DNA of 64,000 bases from RCC1774 sp050330855. Lineage in GTDB: Bacteria; Cyanobacteriota; Cyanobacteriia; Thermosynechococcales; Thermosynechococcaceae. Location of the stretch: contig JBHJNL010000057.1 of NCBI GenBank assembly GCA_050330855.1, positions 1-64,000 of the forward strand, given 5' to 3'. The translations under genes were made by a program, and so were the position numbers. Shown one piece after another: positions 1-9,070 of this stretch; position 1 is the first letter of the stretch; each line of letters starts with the position of its first letter. The notes under the pieces are model-generated. The model made no database searches. It saw nothing but the letters and a program-made list of their open reading frames with translations, and was not told the origin of the DNA.

Positions 1-1116
1 TCTCTTGATGTTTTTCGAGGGATTGCGATCGCAGGTATGCTGCTGGTCAATAAGGCCGGACTTCCCGATGAGGTTTACCCTTGGCTCGCCCACGCCGACT
101 GGAACGGCTGCACCTTTGCTGACTTGGTTTTCCCCTTCTTCTTGTTTGTGGTGGGGGTTGCGATGGCTTTTTCTTTAGCCAAATACACCGCCGACAATCA
201 GCCCACGACAGCGGTCTACTGGCGCATTTTGAGGCGGGGCTTCGTTTTGTTCGCGCTGGGCCTGGTATTGAACGGATTTTGGTCCTATGACTTCAGCACC
301 ATTCGGATCATGGGGGTTCTGCAGCGGATTAGCCTCGCCTATGTTGCCACCGCACTGATTACACTAAAGCTGCCGCGCAAAATTCAGTGGGGCGTCACAG
401 TATTTTTGTTGATCGGGTATTGGATTGCGTTGGCCACAATTCCTGTCCCTGAGTATGGCGCTGGAGAGCTGACGCGGGTGGGTAATTTTGGAGCCTATGT
501 TGATCGCCTCGTGATTCCTTCGGTTCATTTGTACGCAGGTGACCAGTTTGAAAATATGGGGGATCCTGAAGGATTGTTTAGTACGTTACCTGCGATCGCA
601 ACCACTCTACTCGGCTATTTCACAGGCGCATGGCTACGCACCACCGCTGTCGTTAAAGGGGTACGGACATCAAGCCAAAGCATAACAATGGCGATCTTTG
701 GCCTTAGCAGTTTGGTGGTGGGCCAAGTGTGGAGCATTTGGTTCCCGATTAATAAAAAGCTTTGGAGCAGCTCTTATGTTCTCTTTACTGCAGGGGTAGC
801 GCTACTGCTTTTAGCGGCCTGCTTCGAGTTAATCGAAGTACGCGGCAAGCAGCGCTGGGGTAAACCATTAGAAGTTCTGGGCCTCAACTCTATCTTTGTG
901 TTTGTTGCCTCAGTTCTAGTGATTAAGCTACTGTTCAAAACAAATATCGGCTCCGGCGCAGAAGCCCCCTCCACCTATACCTGGCTGTATGAACACGTTT
1001 TCTTATCCTGGTCAGGACCAGCCACGGCAGGATTTTTGTTCGCCTTTGTGACACTGCTCTTTTGGTGGCTAGTGGCCTACGGCCTCCACTGGCGACGCTG
1101 GTACATTACGGTCTAG
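1..1116 (+). CDS. NagX/HGSNAT-like membrane acyltransferase, 5' end cut by window
   Basis: The frame is open from base 1 and already codes for SLDVFRGIAIAGMLLVN before the first ATG at 37, so the true start lies upstream of the window. This SLD-x-FRG motif followed by a membrane helix marks the DUF5009/heparan-alpha-glucosaminide N-acetyltransferase family, polytopic proteins that in the eukaryotic member move an acetyl group across a membrane to an amino sugar. About ten hydrophobic segments follow, including a conserved-looking FADLVFPFFLFVVG. The bacterial substrate is not established; cell-wall or exopolysaccharide sugar acetylation is an inference. The stop codon overlaps by four bases the stop of the convergent gene that follows. 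Confidence 0.85.
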   Translation, partial: SLDVFRGIAIAGMLLVNKAGLPDEVYPWLAHADWNGCTFADLVFPFFLFVVGVAMAFSLAKYTADNQPTTAVYWRILRRGFVLFALGLVLNGFWSYDFSTIRIMGVLQRISLAYVATALITLKLPRKIQWGVTVFLLIGYWIALATIPVPEYGAGELTRVGNFGAYVDRLVIPSVHLYAGDQFENMGDPEGLFSTLPAIATTLLGYFTGAWLRTTAVVKGVRTSSQSITMAIFGLSSLVVGQVWSIWFPINKKLWSSSYVLFTAGVALLLLAACFELIEVRGKQRWGKPLEVLGLNSIFVFVASVLVIKLLFKTNIGSGAEAPSTYTWLYEHVFLSWSGPATAGFLFAFVTLLFWWLVAYGLHWRRWYITV

Positions 1117-2315
1117 TCTCGAAAGTTTTTAGGATCTTGATCGCGTCGATGGTTCACCGGAATCGCTGGACCTTGCCCCTCGCCGACTAACGCCGCCGTC
1201 TCTTCTAACGCTGTTCGCAGTCGCTTGGCCGCATAGATTGACATATCTCTGGGGACGCTGATGCGATCGCGCAGATATCGCAGTGCCGGGTCAGCACCTG
1301 TTGGAGGAGGGCAGTCTTCTGCCGTCATCATGTGGGTCAGCGCACACCTCAGGGCTTCGTCAAACAAATGATCCTCAGCCGGATTCACCTGAATAATATT
1401 CTCGCGATGCTTTGCAACGCGCTGGAGTGCTTCAGCACGAGAGGTTTCTGGCTCTAGGTAGGTTACATCTGGAAGACCTTTCCACGGCCCCTGATCGACT
1501 CGGACTTGATTGAGTCGTGCCTGATCCTCACCATTGCTATAGCAGCCCCCCATCTGAGGCGGCAAGTCGTGAACATGGGTATGAAAATCGCTTTGAGTGC
1601 CACGATAGGTGGGGCGACTTTCCATCGCATCAAACCAATCTGAAAAATGAGGGTTCTCTTCTCGCAGTGAATAGCCTTTGTAGTAATACAAACTGGCATT
1701 CATCCGTTCAACATAGGGCGTAAAGATCACATCGGCAGACCCAAATTCTTCTAAGAAATAGGGACCAGGGGTAGCAGCCAGCGCTTTTTCAACTTTTGCA
1801 ACTACCCCAACAAACTGTTCTCGATTATGCTGCTCTTCACGGGCAGATCGGGTGGGGTAGCAGAGCCAACTACACCAAGCTCTAAATAGAAGTCGCTCTA
1901 GCTGCCTTAGAGGAATCACATTGCGGTCATTCATGCCAAGGACCAAAGGCCCAAACGCTTGCTCTAGAGCCATGAGAATGTCGTCGCTTTCAGTGATCAG
2001 ACGGTTCTTAAGCTCCAGTGCTGGCAGCATCCCAGAGGGCACGATTTGCTTGAACCAGCGTTCCTTCTCGCCATAGCAAAACATTGTGACTTTCTCGATC
2101 CGGTAGGGGATCTGCTTTTCTTCTAGCCACAGCCATACCTTCTGGCAGTAAGGGCACCAGGCATGGTTATCCCGGTATAGCGTCACCTGCACATTATCTT
2201 CAGTTTGCCCAAACAGCCGCAGGCGGGATTGGGCATTGGTGGGGCCGTGAATGGGGTCGCTAGGGGATGCGGCAAGGGCTTCAAGTTCGGGCCAGCTTAG
2301 GGGGGCGATGGGCAT
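1113..2315 (-). CDS. Glutathione S-transferase family protein, long cyanobacterial form
   Basis: The 400-residue product has a thioredoxin-like GST N-terminal domain at about residues 45-120, with a WCPYCQKVWLWLEEK motif (CPYC redox-type active site) and the cis-proline region VPSGMLPALEL. A helical GST C-terminal domain runs to about residue 250. Some 150 further residues have no motif I recognise, so the protein is nearly twice the usual GST length. The CPYC motif suggests glutaredoxin-like or omega/DHAR-type thiol chemistry rather than classical conjugation; the substrate is unknown. It is convergent with the upstream gene and the stop codons overlap. No operon partner is visible. Confidence 0.8.
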   Translation of the reverse strand: MPIAPLSWPELEALAASPSDPIHGPTNAQSRLRLFGQTEDNVQVTLYRDNHAWCPYCQKVWLWLEEKQIPYRIEKVTMFCYGEKERWFKQIVPSGMLPALELKNRLITESDDILMALEQAFGPLVLGMNDRNVIPLRQLERLLFRAWCSWLCYPTRSAREEQHNREQFVGVVAKVEKALAATPGPYFLEEFGSADVIFTPYVERMNASLYYYKGYSLREENPHFSDWFDAMESRPTYRGTQSDFHTHVHDLPPQMGGCYSNGEDQARLNQVRVDQGPWKGLPDVTYLEPETSRAEALQRVAKHRENIIQVNPAEDHLFDEALRCALTHMMTAEDCPPPTGADPALRYLRDRISVPRDMSIYAAKRLRTALEETAALVGEGQGPAIPVNHRRDQDPKNFRD

Positions 2316-2494
2316 GGGACTATTGGAGATACGTTAAAGACTACCGTTATCGTAGAGGGTTCTGGCCTTATCTGGCATGCTCTAGCTACTCACTCAACAC
2401 GATCTAACTTTCATCTTTTCAGGGGGTGACTCGATTGAGATAAGGCGTGATGATAGAGAATAAGACCACATTACTAAAGTGAAGACGGATTGAG

Positions 2495-3157
2495 ATGATG
2501 AAGGCATTTGTCGCTGGGGCCACTGGCAATACAGGACGACGCATTGTAGCTCAGTTGGTTGAGCGGGGCGTTCCGGTGCGGGCATTGGTGCGCGATCGCA
2601 ACTCGGCCCAAGAGATCCTCCCTGCTGAAGCTGAGCTAGTGGTGGGCGATGTTCTCAACCCACAGTCGCTATTGGATGCGATCGGTGATAGCACTGTCTT
2701 GCTGAGCGCGACGGGTGCATCACCTAGCTTTAACCCGCTTGGTCCTTATTCTGTGGATTATGTGGGGACCAAGAATTTGGTTAATGCCGCCAAAGAAAAG
2801 CAGATCGAGCAATTTGTGATGGTTTCGTCACTGTGTACATCAAAGCTGTTGCATCCGCTTAATTTGTTCTTCTTGATTCTGGTGTGGAAGAAGCAGGCAG
2901 AAGGCTATTTACAGTCGAGTGGCTTGAAGTACACCATTGTTAGACCCGGTGGTCTCAAAAATGAAGACAATGATGACCGGATTGTGATGTCTGCGGCTGA
3001 TACGTTGTTTGAGGGGAGCCTACCCCGAACAAAGGTGGCGCAAGTTTGTATTGAGTCACTATTCGATCCTGCGGCGGTGAATAAAATTGTTGAAATTGTG
3101 GCTCGGCCTGACGCGCCTGAGCAATCTTTTAACGAACTATTTGCTAGTGTGGCCTAG
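2495..3157 (+). CDS. Atypical SDR / NAD(P)-binding protein (NmrA/TIC62-like)
   Basis: The 220-residue product opens with a Rossmann glycine motif, VAGATGNTGRRIVAQL (TGxxGxxG, residues 6-16), followed by an Arg-rich turn (RALVRDR) typical of NADP binding. Further family signs are VVGDVLNPQSLLDAI, the central YSVDYVGTKNLVNAA, and IVRPGGLKNE. These place it with the atypical short-chain dehydrogenases related to TIC62 and cyanobacterial Ycf39-like proteins. The classical Tyr-x-x-x-Lys pair is not clear, so it may sense or carry dinucleotide rather than reduce a substrate. The gene begins with ATGATG, and either ATG could serve. Confidence 0.8.
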   Translation: MMKAFVAGATGNTGRRIVAQLVERGVPVRALVRDRNSAQEILPAEAELVVGDVLNPQSLLDAIGDSTVLLSATGASPSFNPLGPYSVDYVGTKNLVNAAKEKQIEQFVMVSSLCTSKLLHPLNLFFLILVWKKQAEGYLQSSGLKYTIVRPGGLKNEDNDDRIVMSAADTLFEGSLPRTKVAQVCIESLFDPAAVNKIVEIVARPDAPEQSFNELFASVA

Positions 3158-3215
3158 CTGAGGATGGATACATTCCTAGAACTGCTGATGCTCTCACCCT
3201 AAAACCATAGCCACC

Positions 3216-4964
3216 ATGCCTGCAATCCATTACCAAGTGGCAATGCCCAACCCGGCCTCACATTTATTTGAGGTGACGATCTCGCTTGATGATTTCAAAG
3301 TGCCGATTCTAGACCTCAAGCTGCCTGTATGGACGCCGGGGTCTTATCTAGTTCGAGAATACGCAAAGCACTTGCAGAATTTTTGGGTTTGCGATCGCAA
3401 CGGCCAGCGGCTGTGGCAAAAAGTCAGCAAAAACCATTGGCAAATCCAGACGAATGAGGCAACTGAGATCAACGTTCACTATCAGATCTTTGCCCATGAG
3501 CTGACGGTGCGAACCAATCATCTTGATCTCACCCACGGATTCTTTAATCCAGGGGCTGTGTTGATGTACATCCCTGGCTGTGAAGGTCTCGAAACAACCC
3601 TTCAGATCATGCCACCATCGGGCTGGCGGGTGACCACAGCGCTCCCTGCGGTTGAAGGTCAGCTCGATACCTTCGTGGCAGATACCTTTGACACTTTAGT
3701 TGATAGCCCTGTAGAGATTGGTACCCATGCCATTCATGACTTTGAAGTACTGGGCAAACCTCATCAGTGGGCCATTTGGGGCAAGGGCAATTTTGATATT
3801 CAGCGCATGATTGCCGATACGCAGAAAATTGTTGAAGTTGAAGCCAACATCTTTGGTGGATTGCCCTACGATGAGTATCTCTTTCTGCTTCATTTATCAG
3901 CCAATGGGTACGGGGGCTTAGAACATAAATACTGCACAACGTTACTGTTCCCGCGTTTTAACTTCCGTAAAACAGAGGACTATCACCGCTTCCTGTGCTT
4001 AGTGGCCCACGAATTTTTCCATCTGTGGAATGTCAAGCGCATTCGTCCTCAAGCGCTGGAAACCTTTGACTATGATCAAGAGAACTACACCGACTGCCTG
4101 TGGTTCTGTGAAGGCGTTACCAGCTTCTATGATCTCGCCATTCCGATGCGGGCCGGTATCTATGATGCCAAAAACTACCTAAAGCTGATTTCTGATTCGA
4201 TCACGCGACTGCAGACGATTCCGGGACGACAGGTGCAGTCTCTAAGCGAGTCGAGCTTTGACACCTGGATTAAGCTCTATCGACCGGATGCGAACAGCAA
4301 GAATGCTCAGGTTTCTTATTATCTTAAGGGTGAGCTGGTGTCGTTGCTGCTGGATCTTTTGATTCGGCGGGAGAGCGGGAATATGCGATCGCTCGATCAA
4401 GTCATGCAACAAATGTGGCAGCAGTTCGGCCAGTCAGAGACCGGCTATACCCACGCCCAGCTCAAATCTATCGTGGAATCTTTGGCAGGTATTGATCTCA
4501 CTGATTTCTGGCAGAAGTACATCGAAGGTACCGTGGAGCTGCCCTACAACGAATTCCTCAATCCCTTTGGCTTCAGCCTCAAGCCAGAAACGGCAAAAGA
4601 TACGCCGCCCTACTTCGGCGTTGAATTAGAGGCAGACACCGATACGGTTAAAACCGTGAGTTGTGATTCACCTGCCCATCGGGGAGGGATTGCGCCGAAC
4701 GATCAAATGTTGGCTATTGACGGGTTTCGGGTGCAGGCTCATCAGTTAAGCGATCGCATCCTCAATTACCAGCCTGGGGACACCCTTGAGGTGACGGTTT
4801 TCCATGACGAAGAATTGCGAACCCATTCGGTGACGCTAGCAAAACCGAGACCCACGGCCTATCGAATTGGGCCTTTAGACAATGCTTCAGCCGACCAGAT
4901 CGCTCTGGGACAGGGTTGGCTGAAAGTGCCGCTAAAAGTAATCAGCAGTCATGGGCTAAATTGA
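3216..4964 (+). CDS. M61 family metallopeptidase with C-terminal PDZ domain
   Basis: The 582-residue product matches the M61 glycyl-aminopeptidase family in length and order: an N-terminal beta-rich domain (1-170), a thermolysin-like catalytic domain, then a PDZ domain at about 470-550. The zinc site HEFFH is at residues 265-269, with a probable third ligand in WFCEGVTSFYD near residue 299 and a GGLEH substrate-edge motif near 234. No signal peptide is visible, so it is probably cytoplasmic. Known M61 enzymes prefer N-terminal Gly or Ala; the in vivo role in cyanobacteria is unknown. It follows the SDR gene by 58 bases on the same strand. Confidence 0.9.
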   Translation: MPAIHYQVAMPNPASHLFEVTISLDDFKVPILDLKLPVWTPGSYLVREYAKHLQNFWVCDRNGQRLWQKVSKNHWQIQTNEATEINVHYQIFAHELTVRTNHLDLTHGFFNPGAVLMYIPGCEGLETTLQIMPPSGWRVTTALPAVEGQLDTFVADTFDTLVDSPVEIGTHAIHDFEVLGKPHQWAIWGKGNFDIQRMIADTQKIVEVEANIFGGLPYDEYLFLLHLSANGYGGLEHKYCTTLLFPRFNFRKTEDYHRFLCLVAHEFFHLWNVKRIRPQALETFDYDQENYTDCLWFCEGVTSFYDLAIPMRAGIYDAKNYLKLISDSITRLQTIPGRQVQSLSESSFDTWIKLYRPDANSKNAQVSYYLKGELVSLLLDLLIRRESGNMRSLDQVMQQMWQQFGQSETGYTHAQLKSIVESLAGIDLTDFWQKYIEGTVELPYNEFLNPFGFSLKPETAKDTPPYFGVELEADTDTVKTVSCDSPAHRGGIAPNDQMLAIDGFRVQAHQLSDRILNYQPGDTLEVTVFHDEELRTHSVTLAKPRPTAYRIGPLDNASADQIALGQGWLKVPLKVISSHGLN

Positions 4965-4994
4965 AGGCAGAATTCATATAAAGACTGGACGGAT

Positions 4995-5599
4995 TTGATG
5001 ATGCTTCAAACCCTAGCACCAGACATTGCCCAATCACTCCCCGAACAGCGCGTCTTGCTTGAAGGCGTGAGCTGGCAACAGTATGAGCTGATGCTCACCA
5101 CCCTGGGGGATGATTTCCCTGCGCTGCGGCTGAGCTACTGGGAAGGCATCTTAGAGATCATGACCACTTCGCCTTTGCATGAAGAACTCAAAAAGACGAT
5201 CGGCATGCTAATGGAGGCGTATTTTCAGGAGACCCGCACCCGCTTTCATGCGATTGGTTCGGCTACGTTTTGTCAGGCTGCGAGACAACGGGGGTTAGAA
5301 CCCGACGAGTGCTATTGCTTGGATTAGAAAAAGCGTTCCCTGACATCGCGATCGAGGTGGTCTTGAGTCATAGCCTGGTGGATAAGTTAAGCATCTATCA
5401 AGGCTTGGGAGTTAGAGAAGTCTGGATCTGGGAGGCTGAACAGTTTAGGATTTATTGTTTGCAAACAGATTTTTATGAGCAGGCCGACGGTAGTGAACTG
5501 CTGCCGGAGTGCGAAATTGAGTTATTAGCCAGCTATGTGAAGCCGGACGACCAATTGGATGCGGTGATGGATTTTAGAGACGTGTTGCGATCGCGTTAG
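4995..5599 (+). pseudogene. Uma2-family (DUF820) nuclease-fold gene broken by a frameshift
   Basis: Two overlapping frames together make one Uma2 protein. The first (4995-5327) gives the N-terminal half ending EPDECYCL. The second, in another frame, resumes at GLEKAFPDIAIEVVLSHSLVDKLSIYQGLGVREVWIW and runs to 5599. The EPDECY and DIAIEV motifs, which normally sit about ten residues apart in one frame, carry the conserved acidic residues of this PD-(D/E)XK-like fold. A one-base loss or two-base gain near 5312-5330 explains the break. Both halves otherwise look intact, so the lesion is probably recent, or it could be a sequencing error. Confidence 0.8.
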
Positions 5600-5758
5600 A
5601 ACCTACATAACATTCGCGCTCACCGGATGCAGATAGCCTTTATAACTGAACTGATAGCTTGATACGCTACCAACTCATGACAAGCGGCAATCCAGGGCAG
5701 AAATCTACTTGATGCCCCTGTCTTTCACTATCAAATCCAAGCTCTACGCAGTATAGCC

Positions 5759-6061
5759 ATGAAATTGAAAGATATCTCCGAGACTTTTAAGGCTGACCTC
5801 CAAGACCCTGAGTTTGTTCAGGCATACTTAGAAAAAGCCATGACTGATGGAATGGCAAACCTGCTCTTGGCTCTACGGAATGTCATCCAGGCCAATGAAG
5901 GCATGGCAGATATTGCTCAAGAAGTTGGTGTCGGACGCGAAAGTCTCTATAAAACGCTTTCAGAAGCAGGTAACCCTCACTTTGCAACAGTTGAGAAATT
6001 GATTAAGGCTTTGGGACTACGGTTAGCGATCGTTTCAGCAGAACCTGCTAAAGCTTCATAG
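5759..6061 (+). CDS. HigA-type addiction-module antidote protein, apparently without toxin
   Basis: The 100-residue product resembles the 'probable addiction module antidote' family: a short N-terminal DLQDPEFVQAYLEKA segment, then a lambda-repressor-like helix-turn-helix (MADIAQEVGVGRESLYKTLSEAGNPHFATVEKLIKALGL). In usual loci a RelE/HigB-fold toxin of about 100 codons lies directly upstream and overlaps or nearly touches it. Here the 159 bases upstream contain no toxin reading frame and the next gene is the broken Uma2. Downstream is pyrG. It is therefore an orphan antitoxin that may still repress its own promoter or protect against related toxins elsewhere. Confidence 0.8.
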   Translation: MKLKDISETFKADLQDPEFVQAYLEKAMTDGMANLLLALRNVIQANEGMADIAQEVGVGRESLYKTLSEAGNPHFATVEKLIKALGLRLAIVSAEPAKAS

Positions 6062-6143
6062 AGCTGACCTGTTACTTTAAGATTTTCCTCTGGCTGAAAA
6101 ACCTATGGCACAATAGGGCGGTTAGGCGATCGCGGTTCGACTC

Positions 6144-7847
6144 ATGACTAAATTTGTTTTCGTTACAGGTGGTGTAGTTTCCAGCATTGGTAAGGGAATT
6201 GTGGCATCCAGCCTGGGACGACTACTCAAATCCCGGAACTACTCAGTCTCAATTCTAAAGCTAGATCCCTACATCAATGTAGACCCTGGCACCATGAGTC
6301 CGTTCCAGCACGGCGAGGTCTTTGTCACCGATGATGGGGCCGAGACGGACCTAGACCTAGGCCACTATGAGCGATTCACCGATACGCCCATGTCTCGCCT
6401 CAACAGCGTCACCACGGGATCTATCTATCAGGCGGTCTTAAACAAAGAGCGGCGCGGTGCCTACGATGGCGGTACGGTGCAGGTGATTCCCCACATCACG
6501 AACGAAATCAAAGAGCGCATTTTACGGGTGGCGCAGCAGACGACCCCCGATGTGCTAATTATCGAAATTGGCGGCACGGTGGGCGATATTGAATCGCTGC
6601 CTTTTCTAGAGGCGATTCGCCAGTTTCGTAAAGATGTCGGTCGCCAAAATCTACTCTATACCCATGTGACGTTGCTGCCCTGGATTCCCTCAGCGGGAGA
6701 AATGAAGACCAAGCCCACACAGCACTCGGTCAAAGAACTGCGCTCCATCGGGATTCAGCCCGATATTCTGGTGTGCCGATGCGATCGCCCCCTTACCGTA
6801 GGCATCAAGGAAAAGCTATCTGAATTTTGCGACGTGCCAGTAGAAGCGGTGATTACGGCCCCCGATGCCAGCAGCATTTACGCCGTTCCTTTGGTGCTGG
6901 AGCAGGAGGGGCTGGCCGGACAGGTACTGAGCCTATTGAATCTAGAGCAGCGCGAACCCGATTTGACCGAGTGGCAAAGCTTAGTCAACCGTCTAGAGAA
7001 TCCCACTCAAGCGCTGGAGGTGGCGATTGTCGGCAAGTACGTGCGCCTCAATGATGCCTACCTGTCGGTGGTGGAATCCTTGGGCCACGCAGCGGTGGCG
7101 ATGGGTATTGAGGTTAACATTCGCTGGGTGAACTCTGAGGCCATTGAGGCCGAGGGCGTTCACCGCCATCTAGAGGGGATTGCAGGGATTGTGGTGCCCG
7201 GTGGGTTTGGCTCCCGTGGGGTAGATGGCAAGATTGCGGCGATTCAGTATGCCCGTGAGCAGCAAATTCCCTTTTTGGGCCTCTGCTTAGGGATGCAGTG
7301 CTCGGTTATTGAGTGGGCCAGAAATATTGCCCACCTTGATAAGGCCAACAGCGCTGAATTTGATCAAGAGACGATGCATCCGGTGATTAATCTTTTACCT
7401 GAACAGCAAGATGTCGTTGATCTGGGCGGGACAATGCGTCTGGGGTTGTACCCCTGTCGCCTGCAGCCAGACTCTTTAGCGGCTCGACTCTACGGTCAGG
7501 AAACGGTGATCTATGAGCGCCATCGTCATCGCTATGAATTTAACAATGCTTACCGGGGATTATTCCTAGAGTCTGGCTATGTGATTAGTGGCACATCACC
7601 CGATGGTCGCCTGGTTGAAATGGTAGAGCTGAAAGACCATCCGTTTTTCATTGCGACTCAGTTCCACCCTGAATTTCGTTCGCGTCCCAATGGGCCTCAT
7701 CCTCTTTTTAGAGGGTTTGTGGAGGCTGTACAGATCAATGCTGTACAGATCAATAATTTGGCTCATACGGTTGAATCAGAGCCTCTGATGCCCGAACCGT
7801 TGCCAAGCGAGGCGGGCGGCTCCCACCATCCCAGCCCGGTTTCCTAG
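6144..7847 (+). CDS. pyrG: CTP synthase
   Basis: The 567-residue product converts UTP, ATP and glutamine to CTP in the cytoplasm. The N-terminal synthetase domain starts MTKFVFVTGGVVSSIGKGIVAS (ATP loop) and contains the DPYINVDPGTMSPFQHGEVFVTDDGAETDLDLGHYERF block. A class I glutamine amidotransferase domain follows, with nucleophile motif GLCLGMQCSV and HPEF near the end. The last roughly 30 residues are a non-conserved tail. Its coding sequence contains a perfect 15-bp tandem duplication at 7725-7754 (AVQIN twice), and the last 72 bases overlap, tail to tail, the glucokinase gene on the other strand. A GCGATCGC site lies 15 bases before the ATG. Confidence 0.97.
   Translation: MTKFVFVTGGVVSSIGKGIVASSLGRLLKSRNYSVSILKLDPYINVDPGTMSPFQHGEVFVTDDGAETDLDLGHYERFTDTPMSRLNSVTTGSIYQAVLNKERRGAYDGGTVQVIPHITNEIKERILRVAQQTTPDVLIIEIGGTVGDIESLPFLEAIRQFRKDVGRQNLLYTHVTLLPWIPSAGEMKTKPTQHSVKELRSIGIQPDILVCRCDRPLTVGIKEKLSEFCDVPVEAVITAPDASSIYAVPLVLEQEGLAGQVLSLLNLEQREPDLTEWQSLVNRLENPTQALEVAIVGKYVRLNDAYLSVVESLGHAAVAMGIEVNIRWVNSEAIEAEGVHRHLEGIAGIVVPGGFGSRGVDGKIAAIQYAREQQIPFLGLCLGMQCSVIEWARNIAHLDKANSAEFDQETMHPVINLLPEQQDVVDLGGTMRLGLYPCRLQPDSLAARLYGQETVIYERHRHRYEFNNAYRGLFLESGYVISGTSPDGRLVEMVELKDHPFFIATQFHPEFRSRPNGPHPLFRGFVEAVQINAVQINNLAHTVESEPLMPEPLPSEAGGSHHPSPVS
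7725..7754 (+). repeat. Perfect 15-bp tandem duplication in the pyrG 3' end
   Basis: Two identical head-to-tail copies of gctgtacagatcaat (7725-7739 and 7740-7754) encode AVQIN twice just before the variable C-terminal tail of CTP synthase. The length is a multiple of three, so the frame is kept. Confidence 0.95.
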
Positions 7848-8678
7848 CTCGGCTCTTTTGATTACCAGTGCTTCTCTAGAAACGGGCTGAACTCGGCGCT
7901 CAATTTCTGCCTTTGTTGTCGGTAGAAATAGCTCGGCACTGGCGGATACGCCGCCCCCAATTACAATGGCTTCTGGGGTCAAAACATAGATGAGGCTGGC
8001 GAGACCCGCGCCGAGATCTCGACCGTACTGGTGCCAAAATGAGATCGCATCTCCATTACCGGCCTTGGCCCGTTCAAATAGCTCATGAGGGTCCATTCCT
8101 GTTCGGCGGCGAATCGCAGTGGCAGAAACATATTGTTCTAAAGATCCTGAGTTGCCGCTGTTACACTGGGGTCCGTCAGGATTTAGGGTAATAACTCCCA
8201 ACTCTCCAGCAGCGCCTCGACGCCCCAAGAACAGATCGCCGTTGATAATAATGCCACCGCCGACGCCGGTCCCTAATGTCAGCAACATAAAATCTTGATA
8301 GTTGCGACCAGCCCCTAGCCAAGCTTCGCCCAGAGCCGCACAGTTGGCGTCATTGGCAATGGTGGTGGGGCGTCCATCTAGGGCTTCAATTTGTGCAGCG
8401 ATGGGGACTTCTATCCAGCCGGGGAGATTAAATGCAACTCTGGCGATGCGTCCCTGGGCATCCGCTGGACCGGGGGTGCCGATACCGATTGCGATCGCAA
8501 CTCTCTCTGGATCTACTTCTTTTAGCGCCGCAACAATGGCTGGAACAACAGCCTCTGGGATTGCAGGCTGAGGCGTCTGAATAGATAGAGACTGGAGACA
8601 ATCTCCGGTATCAGTAAACCGCCCTAATTTGACTGCGGTCCCACCAACATCTACCCCAATGATTTGATCAATACCCAT
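7776..8678 (-). CDS. ROK-family glucokinase
   Basis: The 300-residue product has the ROK-fold phosphate-binding start (IIGVDVGGTAVKLGRF), the sugar-binding GIGTPGPAD block, the catalytic-Asp context IANDANCAALGEAWLGAG, and the adenosine/phosphate loop LTLGTGVGGGIIINGDLFLG. It should phosphorylate glucose or a related hexose with ATP. The usual ROK zinc motif CxCGxxGC is changed here to a CNSGNSGSLEQYVS-like sequence with one cysteine, as in many cyanobacterial and actinobacterial ROK glucokinases that lack full zinc ligation. The 3' end overlaps pyrG by 72 bases. A small gene lies six bases upstream on the same strand. Confidence 0.88.
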   Translation of the reverse strand: MGIDQIIGVDVGGTAVKLGRFTDTGDCLQSLSIQTPQPAIPEAVVPAIVAALKEVDPERVAIAIGIGTPGPADAQGRIARVAFNLPGWIEVPIAAQIEALDGRPTTIANDANCAALGEAWLGAGRNYQDFMLLTLGTGVGGGIIINGDLFLGRRGAAGELGVITLNPDGPQCNSGNSGSLEQYVSATAIRRRTGMDPHELFERAKAGNGDAISFWHQYGRDLGAGLASLIYVLTPEAIVIGGGVSASAELFLPTTKAEIERRVQPVSREALVIKRAELGNRAGMVGAARLAWQRFGHQRL

Positions 8679-8684
8679 GTCAGC

Positions 8685-8891
8685 TCACTCGAAGACGTGA
8701 GTCTCGATACTCTCTTCCCAGGTCGATTGGTTGGGGGCTAGCTCCAAATATTGAGGATATAAAGTTTGATTGACTAGCTGCTGAGCCTGATCAGGGGGCA
8801 TGGTTAGCAGCCTTAATCGAGCAGCAACCTTTTCTGTAGCCAGCTCTTCAGACCCACGATCTATTCTGCGGAGTTCGGGCAACTGACTCAT
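8685..8891 (-). CDS. Conserved-looking small protein of unknown function
   Basis: I do not recognise this 68-residue protein (starting MSQLPELRRIDRGSEELATEKVAARLRLLTMPPDQ). A start at 8891 is preferred because the residues before it in the longer frame (to 8975) are low in protein character. It is charged, mainly helical, and has no membrane segment. It ends only six bases before the ROK glucokinase start on the same strand, so the two are probably co-transcribed. Confidence 0.55.
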   Translation of the reverse strand: MSQLPELRRIDRGSEELATEKVAARLRLLTMPPDQAQQLVNQTLYPQYLELAPNQSTWEESIETHVFE

Positions 8892-9070
8892 TGATAACAA
8901 CTTTAATTTGGTATGTCCTGTGATGGATACATTTCTGTTAGACAAGGGCACTCTATTAAATATCAGCAAAGCCACTTCTCTATTGTAGAGACTGAATTTT
9001 CTCCAGAATGTAATCTTATTGGCAGTCCTCGTTACGCGGCGTTGGGCTGCTTTTATTTTGTACGGCCTCC

